From Burkholderiales bacterium RIFCSPLOWO2_12_FULL_65_40 (GTDB lineage Bacteria > Pseudomonadota > Gammaproteobacteria > Burkholderiales > Burkholderiaceae_C): a DNA stretch of 64,000 bases. A model generated the notes under the pieces. It was not told the DNA's origin. It was given only the letters and a program-made list of their open reading frames with translations, and did no database searches. Both the position numbers and the translations under genes were made by a program. Location: positions 32,272 to 96,271 of the forward strand of contig MESL01000044.1 in the NCBI GenBank assembly GCA_001770955.1, written 5' to 3'. Shown in pieces: positions 43,692-52,317 of the stretch; the first letter of the stretch is position 1; every line of letters starts with the position of its first letter.

Positions 43692-44846
43692 ATGCAATTC
43701 ACCCCCGAGCACGAGCAGATCAGCGACACGGTGCGCAAATTCGTCGCCAACGAGATCAACCCCTTCACAGCCGAATGGGAGAAGGCCGGCATCTTCCCCG
43801 CCCACCAGCTCTTCAAGAAGATGGGCGACCTGGGCCTGCTGGGCATCAAGTACCCCACCGAATTTGGTGGCATGGGGCTGGACTTCAGCTACTCCATGGT
43901 CATGGCCGAGGCACTGGGCGACTGCAACGTGGGCGGCGTGCCCATGGCCATTGGCGTGCAGACGGACATGTGCACCCCGGCGCTGGCGCGCTTTGGCAGC
44001 GACGAGCTGCGCAGGGAATTTCTGGCCCCGGCCATCGCGGGCGACATGGTCGGCTGCATTGGCGTGAGCGAGGTCAGCGGCGGCTCGGACGTGGCCGCGC
44101 TCAAGACCACGGCCAAAAAGGACGGTGGCGACTACGTCATCAACGGCTCCAAGATGTGGATCACCAACGGCATGCAGGCCGACTGGTGCTGCCTGCTGGC
44201 CAACACCAGCGAGGGGCCGGTGCACGCAAACAAGTCGCTCATCATGGTGCCGCTCAATGCCCCTGGCGTCACGCGCCAGAAGATCGAGAAGATCGGCATG
44301 CATTCGAGCGACACGGCGCAGCTCTTCTTCGACAACGTGCGCGTGCCCCAGCGCAACCTCATCGGCCAGGAGGGTGCGGGTTTCATGTTCCAGATGCTGC
44401 AGTTCCAGGAAGAGCGCCTGTACGGCGCGGCCGGCAGCCTGCGATCGCTCGACAACCTGATCGACCAGACGATTGAATACACCCGGAGCAGGCAGACCTT
44501 CGGCCAGCCCATCCTGAACAACCAGGTGGTGCACTTCCGCCTGGCGGAGCTGCGCACCGAGGTCGAAGCGCTGCGCGCCCTTACCTACCGCGCCGTGGAG
44601 TCGTACGTGAGCGGGAAGGACGTGACCAAGCTCGCCTCCATGGCCAAGCTCAAGGCTGGGCGCCTGTCGCGCGAAGTGGCCGACGCCTGCCTGCAATACT
44701 GGGGCGGCATGGGCTTCACGGCCGACAACCCGATCTCGCAGGCCTACCGCGACAGCCGCCTGATCTCCATCGGCGGCGGGGCCGACGAAATCATGCTCGG
44801 CATCATCTGCAAGCTCGAAGGCACGCTGCCGGGCAAGAAGCGCTAA
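43692..44846 (+). CDS. Acyl-CoA dehydrogenase (citronellyl-/isovaleryl-CoA type)
   Basis: 384 aa flavoprotein with the FAD/substrate motifs CIGVSEVSGGSDVAALKTTA and WITNGMQADWCCLLANTS. The C-terminal position that is Glu376 in medium-chain enzymes reads ISIGGGADEIM (Gly), while a Glu is present in FQEERLYGAAGSLRSLDN. That is the pattern of isovaleryl-CoA and citronellyl-CoA (AtuD) dehydrogenases, in which the base sits in helix G. Starts 35 bp after the carboxylase beta stop. Confidence 0.9.
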   Translation: MQFTPEHEQISDTVRKFVANEINPFTAEWEKAGIFPAHQLFKKMGDLGLLGIKYPTEFGGMGLDFSYSMVMAEALGDCNVGGVPMAIGVQTDMCTPALARFGSDELRREFLAPAIAGDMVGCIGVSEVSGGSDVAALKTTAKKDGGDYVINGSKMWITNGMQADWCCLLANTSEGPVHANKSLIMVPLNAPGVTRQKIEKIGMHSSDTAQLFFDNVRVPQRNLIGQEGAGFMFQMLQFQEERLYGAAGSLRSLDNLIDQTIEYTRSRQTFGQPILNNQVVHFRLAELRTEVEALRALTYRAVESYVSGKDVTKLASMAKLKAGRLSREVADACLQYWGGMGFTADNPISQAYRDSRLISIGGGADEIMLGIICKLEGTLPGKKR

Positions 44847-44864
44847 CAGCAAAGATTAATTGCT

Positions 44865-45680
44865 ATGACATTTATAGCTATTAGCGCCGTGAATACAGGC
44901 GCTGTGCTCGAAATTACCTTAAATCGCCCCGAAGTACGCAACGCCATGTCACTGGCCATGGTGAGCGAGCTGCGCCAGGCGCTCGCGCAGGCCGAAAGCA
45001 CTATCTGTACGCCAGAAGCCACCCGCGTGGTGGTGCTGCGCGGCGCGGGTGGGCATTTCTGCGCCGGGGGCGACCTCAAGGATATGGCCATAGCCCGCAT
45101 GCGCGCCATGGAGGCCCCGGCGGGCACCGACCCCATCGCCGAGGTCAACGCCGCCTTTGGCCGCATGTGCGCGGCCTTTGCCGACACGCCGCTGGCCGTG
45201 GTGGCGGTGCTGGAGGGCACGGTGATGGGCGGCGGCCTGGGCCTGGCCTGCGTGGCCGACGTGGCCATCGCCACCGAGACGGCGAGCTTTCGCCTGCCCG
45301 AAACCTCGCTGGGCGTGGTGCCCGCGCAGATCGCGCCCTTCCTCGTCGAGCGCCTGGGCTACTCGCAGGCCAAGCGCCTGGCGGTGACCGGCGGCAAGCT
45401 GGATGCAGCGCAGGCGCTGCAGATCGGCCTGGTCCACCAGCAGGTGGCCACCGCCGATGTGGACGCCGCGCTGCAGGCCGTGCTGGCGGACATCCTGGCC
45501 TGCGCCCCCGGCGCACTGGCCGCCACCAAGACGCTGATGGCCAAGGCACGCTGGAACGCCCCCGCCGCGCTGGTGGATGAGGCCGCCGCCATCTTCTCGC
45601 GCGCAGCCCAGGGCCCCGAGGGCCAGGAGGGCACGGGCGCATTCCTGCAGAAACGCAAACCGAACTGGGTTCCCGCATGA
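44865..45680 (+). CDS. Enoyl-CoA hydratase (isohexenylglutaconyl-CoA hydratase-like)
   Basis: 271-aa crotonase. Oxyanion-hole segments GAGGHFCAGGDLKDMAIARM and VLEGTVMGGGLGLACVADVA; the latter holds one catalytic position. In the atu pathway the analogous AtuE hydrates the carboxylated product. The first ~18 codons (MTFIAISAVNTGAVLEIT) come from a dispersed-repeat copy, and no Shine-Dalgarno precedes the start at 44865. The stop overlaps an ATGA that leads into a decayed copy of the next gene's start. Confidence 0.85.
   Translation: MTFIAISAVNTGAVLEITLNRPEVRNAMSLAMVSELRQALAQAESTICTPEATRVVVLRGAGGHFCAGGDLKDMAIARMRAMEAPAGTDPIAEVNAAFGRMCAAFADTPLAVVAVLEGTVMGGGLGLACVADVAIATETASFRLPETSLGVVPAQIAPFLVERLGYSQAKRLAVTGGKLDAAQALQIGLVHQQVATADVDAALQAVLADILACAPGALAATKTLMAKARWNAPAALVDEAAAIFSRAAQGPEGQEGTGAFLQKRKPNWVPA
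44866..44917 (-). repeat. Dispersed repeat over the start of the enoyl-CoA hydratase gene
   Basis: Minus-oriented: forward strand has ATAGCTATTAGCGCCGTGAA then TACAGGCGCTGTGCTCGAAA. It supplies the N-terminal codons of the hydratase. Confidence 0.7.
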
Positions 45681-45808
45681 GTTTTTCCAAAATACTGATC
45701 GCCAATCGCGGAGACCAGCCGCACTGCGGCGCAGCGGCGCAGCCACATCGCGTGGTGCGCGCAGCGCACGCAGGCGATTTCTCCGCGAAAGGGGCACAAC
45801 ATGTTTAA
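45677..45808 (+). pseudogene. Displaced 5' fragment of the acyl-CoA carboxylase alpha gene
   Basis: A 43-codon frame starting MSFSKILIANRGDQ in an ATGA overlap with the hydratase stop, exactly where the carboxylase alpha gene should begin. Bases 45692-45714 repeat exactly at 45813-45835 (23 bp, 121-bp offset), the latter being the start of the intact gene. Between them, GCAGGCGATTTCTCCGC (45770-45786) is an inverted copy of 45829-45845. The fragment ends at a TAA overlapping the intact start, leaving a short translated relic. Confidence 0.75.
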
Positions 45809-47798
45809 CAAGATACTGATCGCCAATCGCGGAGAAATCGCCTGCCGCGTGATCCGCACCGCCCGCGCACTGGGCTACCGCACGGTGGCGGTGTACAGCG
45901 ACGCCGACCGCGATGCCCCCCATGTGGCGCTGGCCGACGAGGCCGTGCATATCGGCCCTGCACCGGCGGCCGAGTCCTACCTGAAGTTCGACGCCATCCT
46001 CGGCGCCTGCAAGGCCACGGGCGCAGATGCACTGCACCCCGGCTACGGCTTCCTCAGCGAGAACGCTGCCTTTGCCCAGGCCTGCGAGGATGCGGGCGTG
46101 GTCTTCATCGGCCCGCCCGCCAGCGCCATCACCGCCATGGGCGACAAGGCCCTGGCCAAGCAGCGCATGATCGAGGCCGGCGTGCCCTGCGCGCCGGGCT
46201 ACCTGGGCGCGGACCAGGCCGATACCACGCTGGTGGCCCAGGCCCAAAAGCTCGGTTACCCGCTGCTGGTCAAGGCCGTCAGCGGCGGCGGCGGGCGCGG
46301 CATGCGCCTGGTGCGCCACGACAGCGAATTGCAGGCCGCCATCGAGGGCGCACGGCGCGAAGCCACCAGCGCCTTTGGCGACGGCACGCTGATGCTGGAG
46401 CGCCTGATCGAGAACGGCCGCCACATCGAAATCCAGGTGTTCGCCGATGCGCACGGCAACGCCGTGCATCTGGGCGAGCGCGACTGCACGGCGCAGCGCC
46501 GCCGCCAGAAGGTGATCGAGGAAGCGCCCTCCCCCGTGGTCTCGCCGCAGATGCGCGCGCAGATGGGTGCCGACGCCGTGGCCGCCGCGCTGGCCGTGGG
46601 CTACCGGGGCGCAGGCACGGTGGAATTCATCGTCGATGCGCAGAACCACCACTATTTCCTGGAGATGAACACCCGCCTGCAGGTCGAGCACCCGGTGACC
46701 GAGTGCATCACCGGCCAGGATCTGGTGGAGTGGCAGCTGCGCGTGGCCGCAGGCGAGCCGCTGCCGCTCACACAGGAGCAAGTCCACCTTAGTGGCCACG
46801 CCATTGAAGTGCGCCTGTACACCGAAGACCCTTACGACGGTTTCGCGCCGCAAACCGGCACGGTGCAGTTCTGGCGGCCCGAGTGGGCCCTGGCCGGCCG
46901 CGCCAAGGGCCAGTGCGCCTTTGGCGAGGTGCGCATCGACGCGGGCATCCGCGAGGGCGGCCAGGTCAGCCCGTATTACGACCCCATGGTGGCCAAGCTG
47001 ATCGTGCACGGGCGCGACCGCCAGGACGCCATCCGCCGCCTGATGGCGGCGCTGGACGATGCCCCGCTGCTGGGCCTGCGGCACAACGCGCGCTTTCTGC
47101 GCGACCTGCTCGACCACCCGGCCTTCCGCGAAGCGCGCATGCACACCACGCTGATCGACCAGTGGCAGCAGGACGGCGAGCCGCTGCTGCAGCGCCCCCG
47201 GCCCGATGCACTGACCTGGGCCCTGGCCGCCGCCGCGCTGGTGGCCCAGGAACCCAGCGTCCTGCGTCCGGACAGCGTGGCGGCATGGAGCACCACGCTG
47301 ACGCTGGCCGGCACCCCGGAGAGCCAGGCCGTGCGCATCCGCCCCCACGGGGCACAGGCCAGCGTTCAGCTGGCCGACGGCACCGTGTTCGCCTTCGAGC
47401 AGCTGGGCTGGCACGACCACCGGCTGAGCTACCAGATCGACGGCGTGCAGCGCCATGCCATCTGCCAGGTGCAGGGTGGCCAGGTCACGCTGGCCCTGGG
47501 CGCCACGGTGTTCGTGTTCGACGAAAAGTCGCCCTTTCCGCAAACCGACCAGGCCCTGGACCCGCGCAAGCTGCGCTCGCCCGTGGCGGGCACCGTCTGC
47601 GCCATTGCCGTGGCCGTGGGCGACCAGGTCAAGGCCGGCCAGCCGCTGCTGTGCGTGGAGGCCATGAAGATGGAAATGTGGCTCAACGCCCGCGCCGACG
47701 GCACCGTCACCGCCCTGCACGCCGGCCTCAAGGGCAGTGTTGCCGCAGGCAGCGTGCTGGCAGAACTCGAACTCACCAACGAAGAGACCAACCCATGA
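45801..47798 (+). CDS. Acyl-CoA carboxylase alpha subunit (biotin carboxylase plus biotin carrier domain)
   Basis: 665 aa. Biotin carboxylase N-domain (MFNKILIANRGEIACRVIRT), ATP-grasp (glycine-rich KAVSGGGGRGMRLV, FLEMNTRLQVEHPVTE) to about 440, a middle domain, and a C-terminal biotinyl domain with VEAMKMEM in which Lys623 is the biotin site. It is the partner of the carboxyltransferase at 42034; 665 aa fits AtuF/LiuD-like alpha subunits. Its stop overlaps the BKACE start (ATGA). The true start is offset from the hydratase by a 120-bp duplicated region. Confidence 0.92.
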   Translation: MFNKILIANRGEIACRVIRTARALGYRTVAVYSDADRDAPHVALADEAVHIGPAPAAESYLKFDAILGACKATGADALHPGYGFLSENAAFAQACEDAGVVFIGPPASAITAMGDKALAKQRMIEAGVPCAPGYLGADQADTTLVAQAQKLGYPLLVKAVSGGGGRGMRLVRHDSELQAAIEGARREATSAFGDGTLMLERLIENGRHIEIQVFADAHGNAVHLGERDCTAQRRRQKVIEEAPSPVVSPQMRAQMGADAVAAALAVGYRGAGTVEFIVDAQNHHYFLEMNTRLQVEHPVTECITGQDLVEWQLRVAAGEPLPLTQEQVHLSGHAIEVRLYTEDPYDGFAPQTGTVQFWRPEWALAGRAKGQCAFGEVRIDAGIREGGQVSPYYDPMVAKLIVHGRDRQDAIRRLMAALDDAPLLGLRHNARFLRDLLDHPAFREARMHTTLIDQWQQDGEPLLQRPRPDALTWALAAAALVAQEPSVLRPDSVAAWSTTLTLAGTPESQAVRIRPHGAQASVQLADGTVFAFEQLGWHDHRLSYQIDGVQRHAICQVQGGQVTLALGATVFVFDEKSPFPQTDQALDPRKLRSPVAGTVCAIAVAVGDQVKAGQPLLCVEAMKMEMWLNARADGTVTALHAGLKGSVAAGSVLAELELTNEETNP

Positions 47799-48670
47799 GC
47801 AACAACAAGGCCATCCTGACCTGCGCCCTCACCGGCGTGCTGACCAACCCCCAGCAGCACCCCGTGCCTGTGACCCCCGAGCAGATGGCCGCCCAGGCGC
47901 GCCAGGCGTTCGATGCGGGTGCCAGCATCATGCACGTGCACATCCGCTCGCAGCAGCCGGGCCTGGGCCACATGCCCAGCTGGGACCCGGACGTGGCCCA
48001 GGAAGTGGTGGACGCCATCCGCCAGGCCTGCCCGGGCGTCATCATCAACCTGACCACGGGCGTCATCGGCAAGGACATCAGTGGCCCGCTGGACTGCATC
48101 CGCCGCGTCAAGCCTGAAATCGCCGCCTGCAACGCCGGCAGCCTGAACTACCTCAAGCTCAAGAAAGACGGCACCTGGGCCTGGCCGCCCATGGTGTTCG
48201 ATAACCCCGTGGCTAAGGTGCAGCAGTTCCTGGACGTGATGCAGGAGTGCGGGACGCACCCCGAGTTCGAGTGCTTCGACGTGGGCATCGTGCGCTCGGT
48301 CACCATGTACATCAAGAACGGCATGCTCAAGCCCGAGATGGGCCGCCCCGAATACAACCTGGTGATGGGCGTGGCCTCGGGCATGCCTTGCGATGCGCAA
48401 TTGCTCGAATTGCTGCCCCAGTGGATGGCACCGGGCGCCGTCTGGCAGGCCACGCTGATCGGCCGTCAGGAAATCTGGCCCGTGCACCAGAAGACGGCCG
48501 ACCTCGGCGGCATGCTGCGCACCGGCCTGGAAGACACCTTCTACCTGCCCGACGGCAGCCGTGCCACCGGCAACGGCGTGCTGATCGAGGCGCTGGCGCA
48601 GTGCGCACGCAATGCCGGGCGCGAGATCGCCTCCCCAGCCGAAGCCCGCGAACTGCTCGGCCTGACATGA
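47795..48670 (+). CDS. Beta-keto acid cleavage enzyme (BKACE, DUF849 family)
   Basis: 291 aa, TIM-barrel zinc enzyme. Zinc ligands are visible in IMHVHIRS (His47, His49), along with the loops INLTTGVIGKDISG and NAGSLNYLKLKKDG. The family reacts a 3-keto acid with acetyl-CoA to give acetoacetate and a new CoA ester (3-keto-5-aminohexanoate cleavage is the founding case). Co-transcribed by ATGA overlap with the biotin carboxylase. In the classical atu/liu routes this step is done by HMG-CoA-type lyases, so this enzyme may define a different final cleavage. Substrate unknown. Confidence 0.9.
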   Translation: MSNNKAILTCALTGVLTNPQQHPVPVTPEQMAAQARQAFDAGASIMHVHIRSQQPGLGHMPSWDPDVAQEVVDAIRQACPGVIINLTTGVIGKDISGPLDCIRRVKPEIAACNAGSLNYLKLKKDGTWAWPPMVFDNPVAKVQQFLDVMQECGTHPEFECFDVGIVRSVTMYIKNGMLKPEMGRPEYNLVMGVASGMPCDAQLLELLPQWMAPGAVWQATLIGRQEIWPVHQKTADLGGMLRTGLEDTFYLPDGSRATGNGVLIEALAQCARNAGREIASPAEARELLGLT

Positions 48671-48830
48671 AGCGACACCCCCCTGAGGCCCTGCGGGCCT
48701 TCCCCCCGCTCTCGCATTGCTGGGCAATGCGGGCAGGGGGACGCTCCCGGCGCGGCGGGGCGGCCCTTGCGCGGGAGCCCAGGCCTGGGCCGCGCCCGTC
48801 TCGTGCGCCGCGCAGGACATGTAGCGCGGT
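48671..48830. repeat. GC-rich REP-like intergenic element
   Basis: The BKACE stop is followed by a CCCCCTGAGGCCCTGCGGGC-type block, a hairpin CGCATTGC-TGG-GCAATGCG (48713-48731) and GGGCAGGGGGACGC. This kind of element is scattered between genes in Comamonadaceae genomes (from memory, not checked here). Strongly structured and not coding. Confidence 0.65.
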
Positions 48831-48928
48831 GAAGTCACCGACCTGAATCGCGCGACAGGCCCCCGCCAGAGGGGTCGGCGCACCGCCTGCACGCAACGCT
48901 GCAGCCCCCAAAAAATGGAGACAAGAGC

Positions 48929-50797
48929 ATGCCAACCTCCCCAGCGCAAAGCGGGCCGCAGGCCGCGCGCGACCAGCGCTTCCAGAGCATCCCGGCCCGC
49001 TTCGTGGCCACCAGCCAGCGCCAGCCTCAGGCGCCCGCCTATTTCGTGCGCGACGCCCAGGGCTGGCTGCCCACGAGCTGGCAGGACTATGCACAGCAGG
49101 TGCGCCAGGCCGCCCGCGCCCTGGTGGCGCTGGGTGTGCAGCCGGGCGATGCGGTGTGCATCCTGGGCTTCAATCGCCCCGAGTGGACCACCACGGACCT
49201 GGCCGCAATGATGGTCGGGGCCGTGGCCGCCGGCATCTACTGGAGCAGCGCCGCCAACGAAATTGCCTACATCGTCGAACACAGCGGCTGCGCCGTGCTG
49301 CTGGTGGAAAACGAAGCGCAATGGGCCAAGGCAGCGGCAGAGCCCCAGGCGCTGGCACGCCTGCGCGCCACCGTGCTCATGCGCCAAGCGCCGGGCGATG
49401 CCCAGCCTCAGGTGCCCGAAGGCGTGGCCGCGCCCATGACCTGGGAGCAGTTCGTGGCGCTGGGCGGCTTGGAGCACGATGCCGAGGTGCAGCGCCGCAT
49501 GGACGCGATCCGCGAGGAAGACATCGGCACGCTGATCTACACCTCGGGCACCACGGGCCACCCCAAGGCGGTGGAGATGACGCATGCCAACCTGAGCTGG
49601 ACTTCGGCAGCGCTGTCAGCTGCCTTCCAGGTGGGCCCGCAGGACCGGCTGATTTCTTACCTGCCGCTGGCGCACATCGCCGAGCAGCACGGTTCTATCT
49701 GCAACCATGCGCTGGCGGGCTACCAGCTGTACTTCGCGCGCTCGCTCGAGAGCCTGGGGGACCACCTGAAAGAGGTGCACCCCACGGTGTTCTTCGGCGT
49801 GCCGCGCGTGTGGGAGAAGATGCAGGCCGCCATTGCCACCAAGCTGGCGGGCGCCACAGGCGTCAAGGCGCGGCTGGCGCGCTGGGCGCTGCGCACCGGG
49901 CGAGCCTGGCACGCCGAAGCCCTGCAGGGACGCGAGCCCGGCACGCTGCTGAACTTGAAAAACACCATCGCCCACCGGCTGGTGCACAGCAAAGTGCAGG
50001 CGGCGCTGGGCTTTGACCAGGCGCGCATCCTCATCTCTGGCGCTGCGCCCATCGCCGTGGAAAACCTGGAGTTCTTCACCGGCCTGGGCCTGCTGATTGG
50101 CGAGGTGTACGGCCAGTCCGAAGACTGCGGCCCCACCGCCATCAGCCTGCCCGGCTTCATCCGCCTGGGTGCGGCAGGCAAGACCCTACCCGGCATGCAG
50201 GTGCGCATTGCCGAGGACGGCGAGATCCTCGTCAAAGGCCCCAACGTATTCCGCGGCTACAAGGGCCGCCCCGAGGCCACCGCCGAGGCGCTGCAGAACG
50301 GCTGGCTGCACAGCGGCGACCTGGGCCACATCGACGAGGACGGTTTCATCTACGTGACCGGCCGCAAGAAGGACCTGCTCATCACCTCGGGCGGCAAGAA
50401 CATCTCGCCCGGCAACATCGAGGCCGACCTGATGAACCTGCCGCTGGTGGAGCACGCTGTGGTCATCGGTGATTCGCGCCACTTCCTCAGCGTGCTGCTC
50501 ACGCTCAAGCCCGATGTGCTGCAGGCGTTTGCGCAGCAGCACCAGCTACCCGGCACCCCCGCCGACTGGGCGCGCAGCAGCCCGGTGCAGGAGGAACTGC
50601 AGCGCGGCATCGACGCGGTCAACGCCAAGCAGGCGCGCGTGGCGCATGTGCGCAAGTTCTCGGTGCTGGAGAGTGCCTTCACCATCGACAACGGCTGCCT
50701 CACGCCCACGCAGAAGATCCGGCGCAACGTGGTGCAGCGCCAGTACGCCGAGGAAATCGAGGCCCTGTACCGCGACGGCCCCGGCGCGGCGCATTGA
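48929..50797 (+). CDS. Long-chain/terpenoid acyl-CoA synthetase (AMP-forming), AtuH-like
   Basis: 622-aa adenylate-forming ligase of the long-chain group. Motifs are IYTSGTTGHPKAVEMTHAN, LISYLPLAHIAEQ, GQSEDCGPTAISLPGF, GDLGHIDEDGFIYVTGRKKD and SGGKNISPGNIE. It would activate the free acid that feeds the pathway. Last gene of the rightward cluster, 258 bp after BKACE with a REP-like element between. Preceded by GGAG. The stop is only 3 bp from the convergent lgt stop. Confidence 0.88.
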   Translation: MPTSPAQSGPQAARDQRFQSIPARFVATSQRQPQAPAYFVRDAQGWLPTSWQDYAQQVRQAARALVALGVQPGDAVCILGFNRPEWTTTDLAAMMVGAVAAGIYWSSAANEIAYIVEHSGCAVLLVENEAQWAKAAAEPQALARLRATVLMRQAPGDAQPQVPEGVAAPMTWEQFVALGGLEHDAEVQRRMDAIREEDIGTLIYTSGTTGHPKAVEMTHANLSWTSAALSAAFQVGPQDRLISYLPLAHIAEQHGSICNHALAGYQLYFARSLESLGDHLKEVHPTVFFGVPRVWEKMQAAIATKLAGATGVKARLARWALRTGRAWHAEALQGREPGTLLNLKNTIAHRLVHSKVQAALGFDQARILISGAAPIAVENLEFFTGLGLLIGEVYGQSEDCGPTAISLPGFIRLGAAGKTLPGMQVRIAEDGEILVKGPNVFRGYKGRPEATAEALQNGWLHSGDLGHIDEDGFIYVTGRKKDLLITSGGKNISPGNIEADLMNLPLVEHAVVIGDSRHFLSVLLTLKPDVLQAFAQQHQLPGTPADWARSSPVQEELQRGIDAVNAKQARVAHVRKFSVLESAFTIDNGCLTPTQKIRRNVVQRQYAEEIEALYRDGPGAAH

Positions 50798-50800
50798 GCT

Positions 50801-51607
50801 TCAGCCGCGCTTGGCGCTCCAGAGCCACAGCGCGGCGCCGCCAACGATCATGGGCAGGCACAGCCACTGCCCCATGCTCATGCCCAGCGACAGCAGGCCC
50901 AGGTAGCTGTCGGGCTCGCGGAAGTATTCGGCGATAAAACGGAAGACGCCGTAGCCCACCAGAAAGGCCGCCGCCACCTGCCCCTGACGGCGCTCCTTGC
51001 GCGCATACAGCCACAGCAGCACGAACAGCAGCAGCCCTTCCAGCAGGAACTGGTACACCTGCGAGGGGTGGCGCGGCAGCATCGATCCGCTGTGCGGGAA
51101 CACCATGCCCCAGGGCAGGTCGGGGCTGGAAAAACGCCCCCACAGCTCACCGTTGATGAAATTGCCCACGCGCCCTGCCGCCAGCCCCGTGGGCACGCAG
51201 GGCGCCACAAAATCAGCCACCTGCAGCCACGGCCGCTGGCGCGTGCGCGCAAACCAGAAGAACGAACCAATCACGCCCAGCAGCCCGCCATGAAAGCTCA
51301 TGCCGCCCTGCCAGATGGCAAAAATCTCCAGCGGGTGCGTGGCGTAATAACCCGGCTTGTAGAACAGACAGTAGCCCAGGCGCCCACCCACGATGACGCC
51401 CACCACGCCGAGGAAAAGAATGTCCTCCACATCCCGGCGCGTCCAGGCGCCCGGGCCGGTAATGGAGGCAAAAGGCTCATGCCGCAGGCGCCGCAGCCCC
51501 AGAAACATGAACAGGCCAAAGGCCGCCAGATACGTCAGCCCGTACCAGTGAATGGCCACGGGGCCGAGCTGCAGCGCGACGGGGTCGATGTGGGGATAGG
51601 TCAGCAT
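50801..51607 (-). CDS. lgt: Prolipoprotein diacylglyceryl transferase
   Basis: First enzyme of lipoprotein maturation, transferring diacylglycerol to the lipobox cysteine at the inner membrane. 268 aa, seven membrane segments, with [20 protein letters not shown] and the signature [14 protein letters not shown] around the catalytic Arg. The ATG at 51607 gives the standard [12 protein letters not shown] start. The window's own lipoproteins (4560, 52318, 52674) are likely substrates. Confidence 0.96.
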   Translation of the reverse strand: MLTYPHIDPVALQLGPVAIHWYGLTYLAAFGLFMFLGLRRLRHEPFASITGPGAWTRRDVEDILFLGVVGVIVGGRLGYCLFYKPGYYATHPLEIFAIWQGGMSFHGGLLGVIGSFFWFARTRQRPWLQVADFVAPCVPTGLAAGRVGNFINGELWGRFSSPDLPWGMVFPHSGSMLPRHPSQVYQFLLEGLLLFVLLWLYARKERRQGQVAAAFLVGYGVFRFIAEYFREPDSYLGLLSLGMSMGQWLCLPMIVGGAALWLWSAKRG

Positions 51608-51669
51608 GGTGGCGGGTATTGTGCCCGGCGCCGCGGGCCGGGGCGGAAACCACAGCGGCAATCCCCGGG

Positions 51670-51729
51670 TTTTTGAGCAAAATATGGCTCTAGCGCTTAT
51701 GCAGCATACGCAAGCAGCTATGGTTTTTG
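51670..51729 (+). repeat. Dispersed repeat, best-preserved copy
   Basis: Contains TTTTTGAGCAAAATATGGCT, CTAGCGCTTATGCAGCATAC and GCAAGCAGCTATGGTTTTTG. It lies between lgt and the convergent-side gene at 51731 and fits the family consensus best. Confidence 0.85.
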
Positions 51730-51730
51730 A

Positions 51731-52168
51731 TTAATCCGACGATGCCTTGCCTGCCGAGGCATCGCGTGGCGCCGCGCCGCCCTGGTGCACTTTGGCAAAA
51801 GTCAGGATGACTTCGCGGATCAGTTTGCGCTGCGGGGCGGGCAACTGCAGGAAGGCGTCAAAGGTTTCGCGCTCCAGGTAGCCCACGCCTTCGTCCCAGC
51901 GTTGCCGCCTGACCCGGACCGACTTGCGAACCACCTCTCCAAAGCGAAGTACTTCGGGCTCGATCTTGAGCAAATCTGCCAGCGTGATCAATTTGTCTTG
52001 CGCAGGGATCGCCTCACCCCGCAACCAGCGCGACACCGCCTGAAACGTCACTGACCGGCCCCAGTAGTGCGTGTTGAACAGGTTGAGCAGTACGCCGGGG
52101 CGCGCCTCCAGACCCGCAGCCAGCATGGCGGCGCGCAAACGCTCGGCAAATTCCAACTTTTGGTCCAT
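51731..52168 (-). CDS. HTH (XRE-like) DNA-binding protein
   Basis: 145 aa. A helix-turn-helix region is visible in FAERLRAAMLAAGLEARPGV followed by TFQAVSRWLRGEAIPAQDKL; the rest has a long helical tail (YLERETFDAFLQLPAPQRKL) and a short alanine-rich end. Matches phage/prophage-type regulators in general shape, but no named family. It is likely autoregulated: TTAAATTT repeats lie just before its start. Confidence 0.75.
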   Translation of the reverse strand: MDQKLEFAERLRAAMLAAGLEARPGVLLNLFNTHYWGRSVTFQAVSRWLRGEAIPAQDKLITLADLLKIEPEVLRFGEVVRKSVRVRRQRWDEGVGYLERETFDAFLQLPAPQRKLIREVILTFAKVHQGGAAPRDASAGKASSD

Positions 52169-52176
52169 GCCGGGAC

Positions 52177-52196
52177 GTTAAATTTCTGTTAAATTT
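52177..52196. promoter_or_regulatory. Direct repeat GTTAAATTT x2, candidate autoregulatory operator
   Basis: GTTAAATTT at 52177-52185 and 52188-52196, 11 bp apart, so on one face of the helix, just upstream of the HTH gene in an AT-rich promoter patch. The divergent lipoprotein gene could share it. Confidence 0.45.
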
Positions 52197-52317
52197 GTAT
52201 TGAACTGTTAGTTGTACTATTTGCTGAATTATTTGTTGCAAAAACAATAGAAGCAAAAAGTAGTAACAGCACTTTTCAGGCCAAGGCGGCCATCTGATTA
52301 TTTCTCTCGGAGTTCAC

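Noticed and set aside
44949..47720. About 920-aa minus-strand open frame opposite the hydratase and carboxylase alpha
   Set aside because: Antisense shadow of two real genes.
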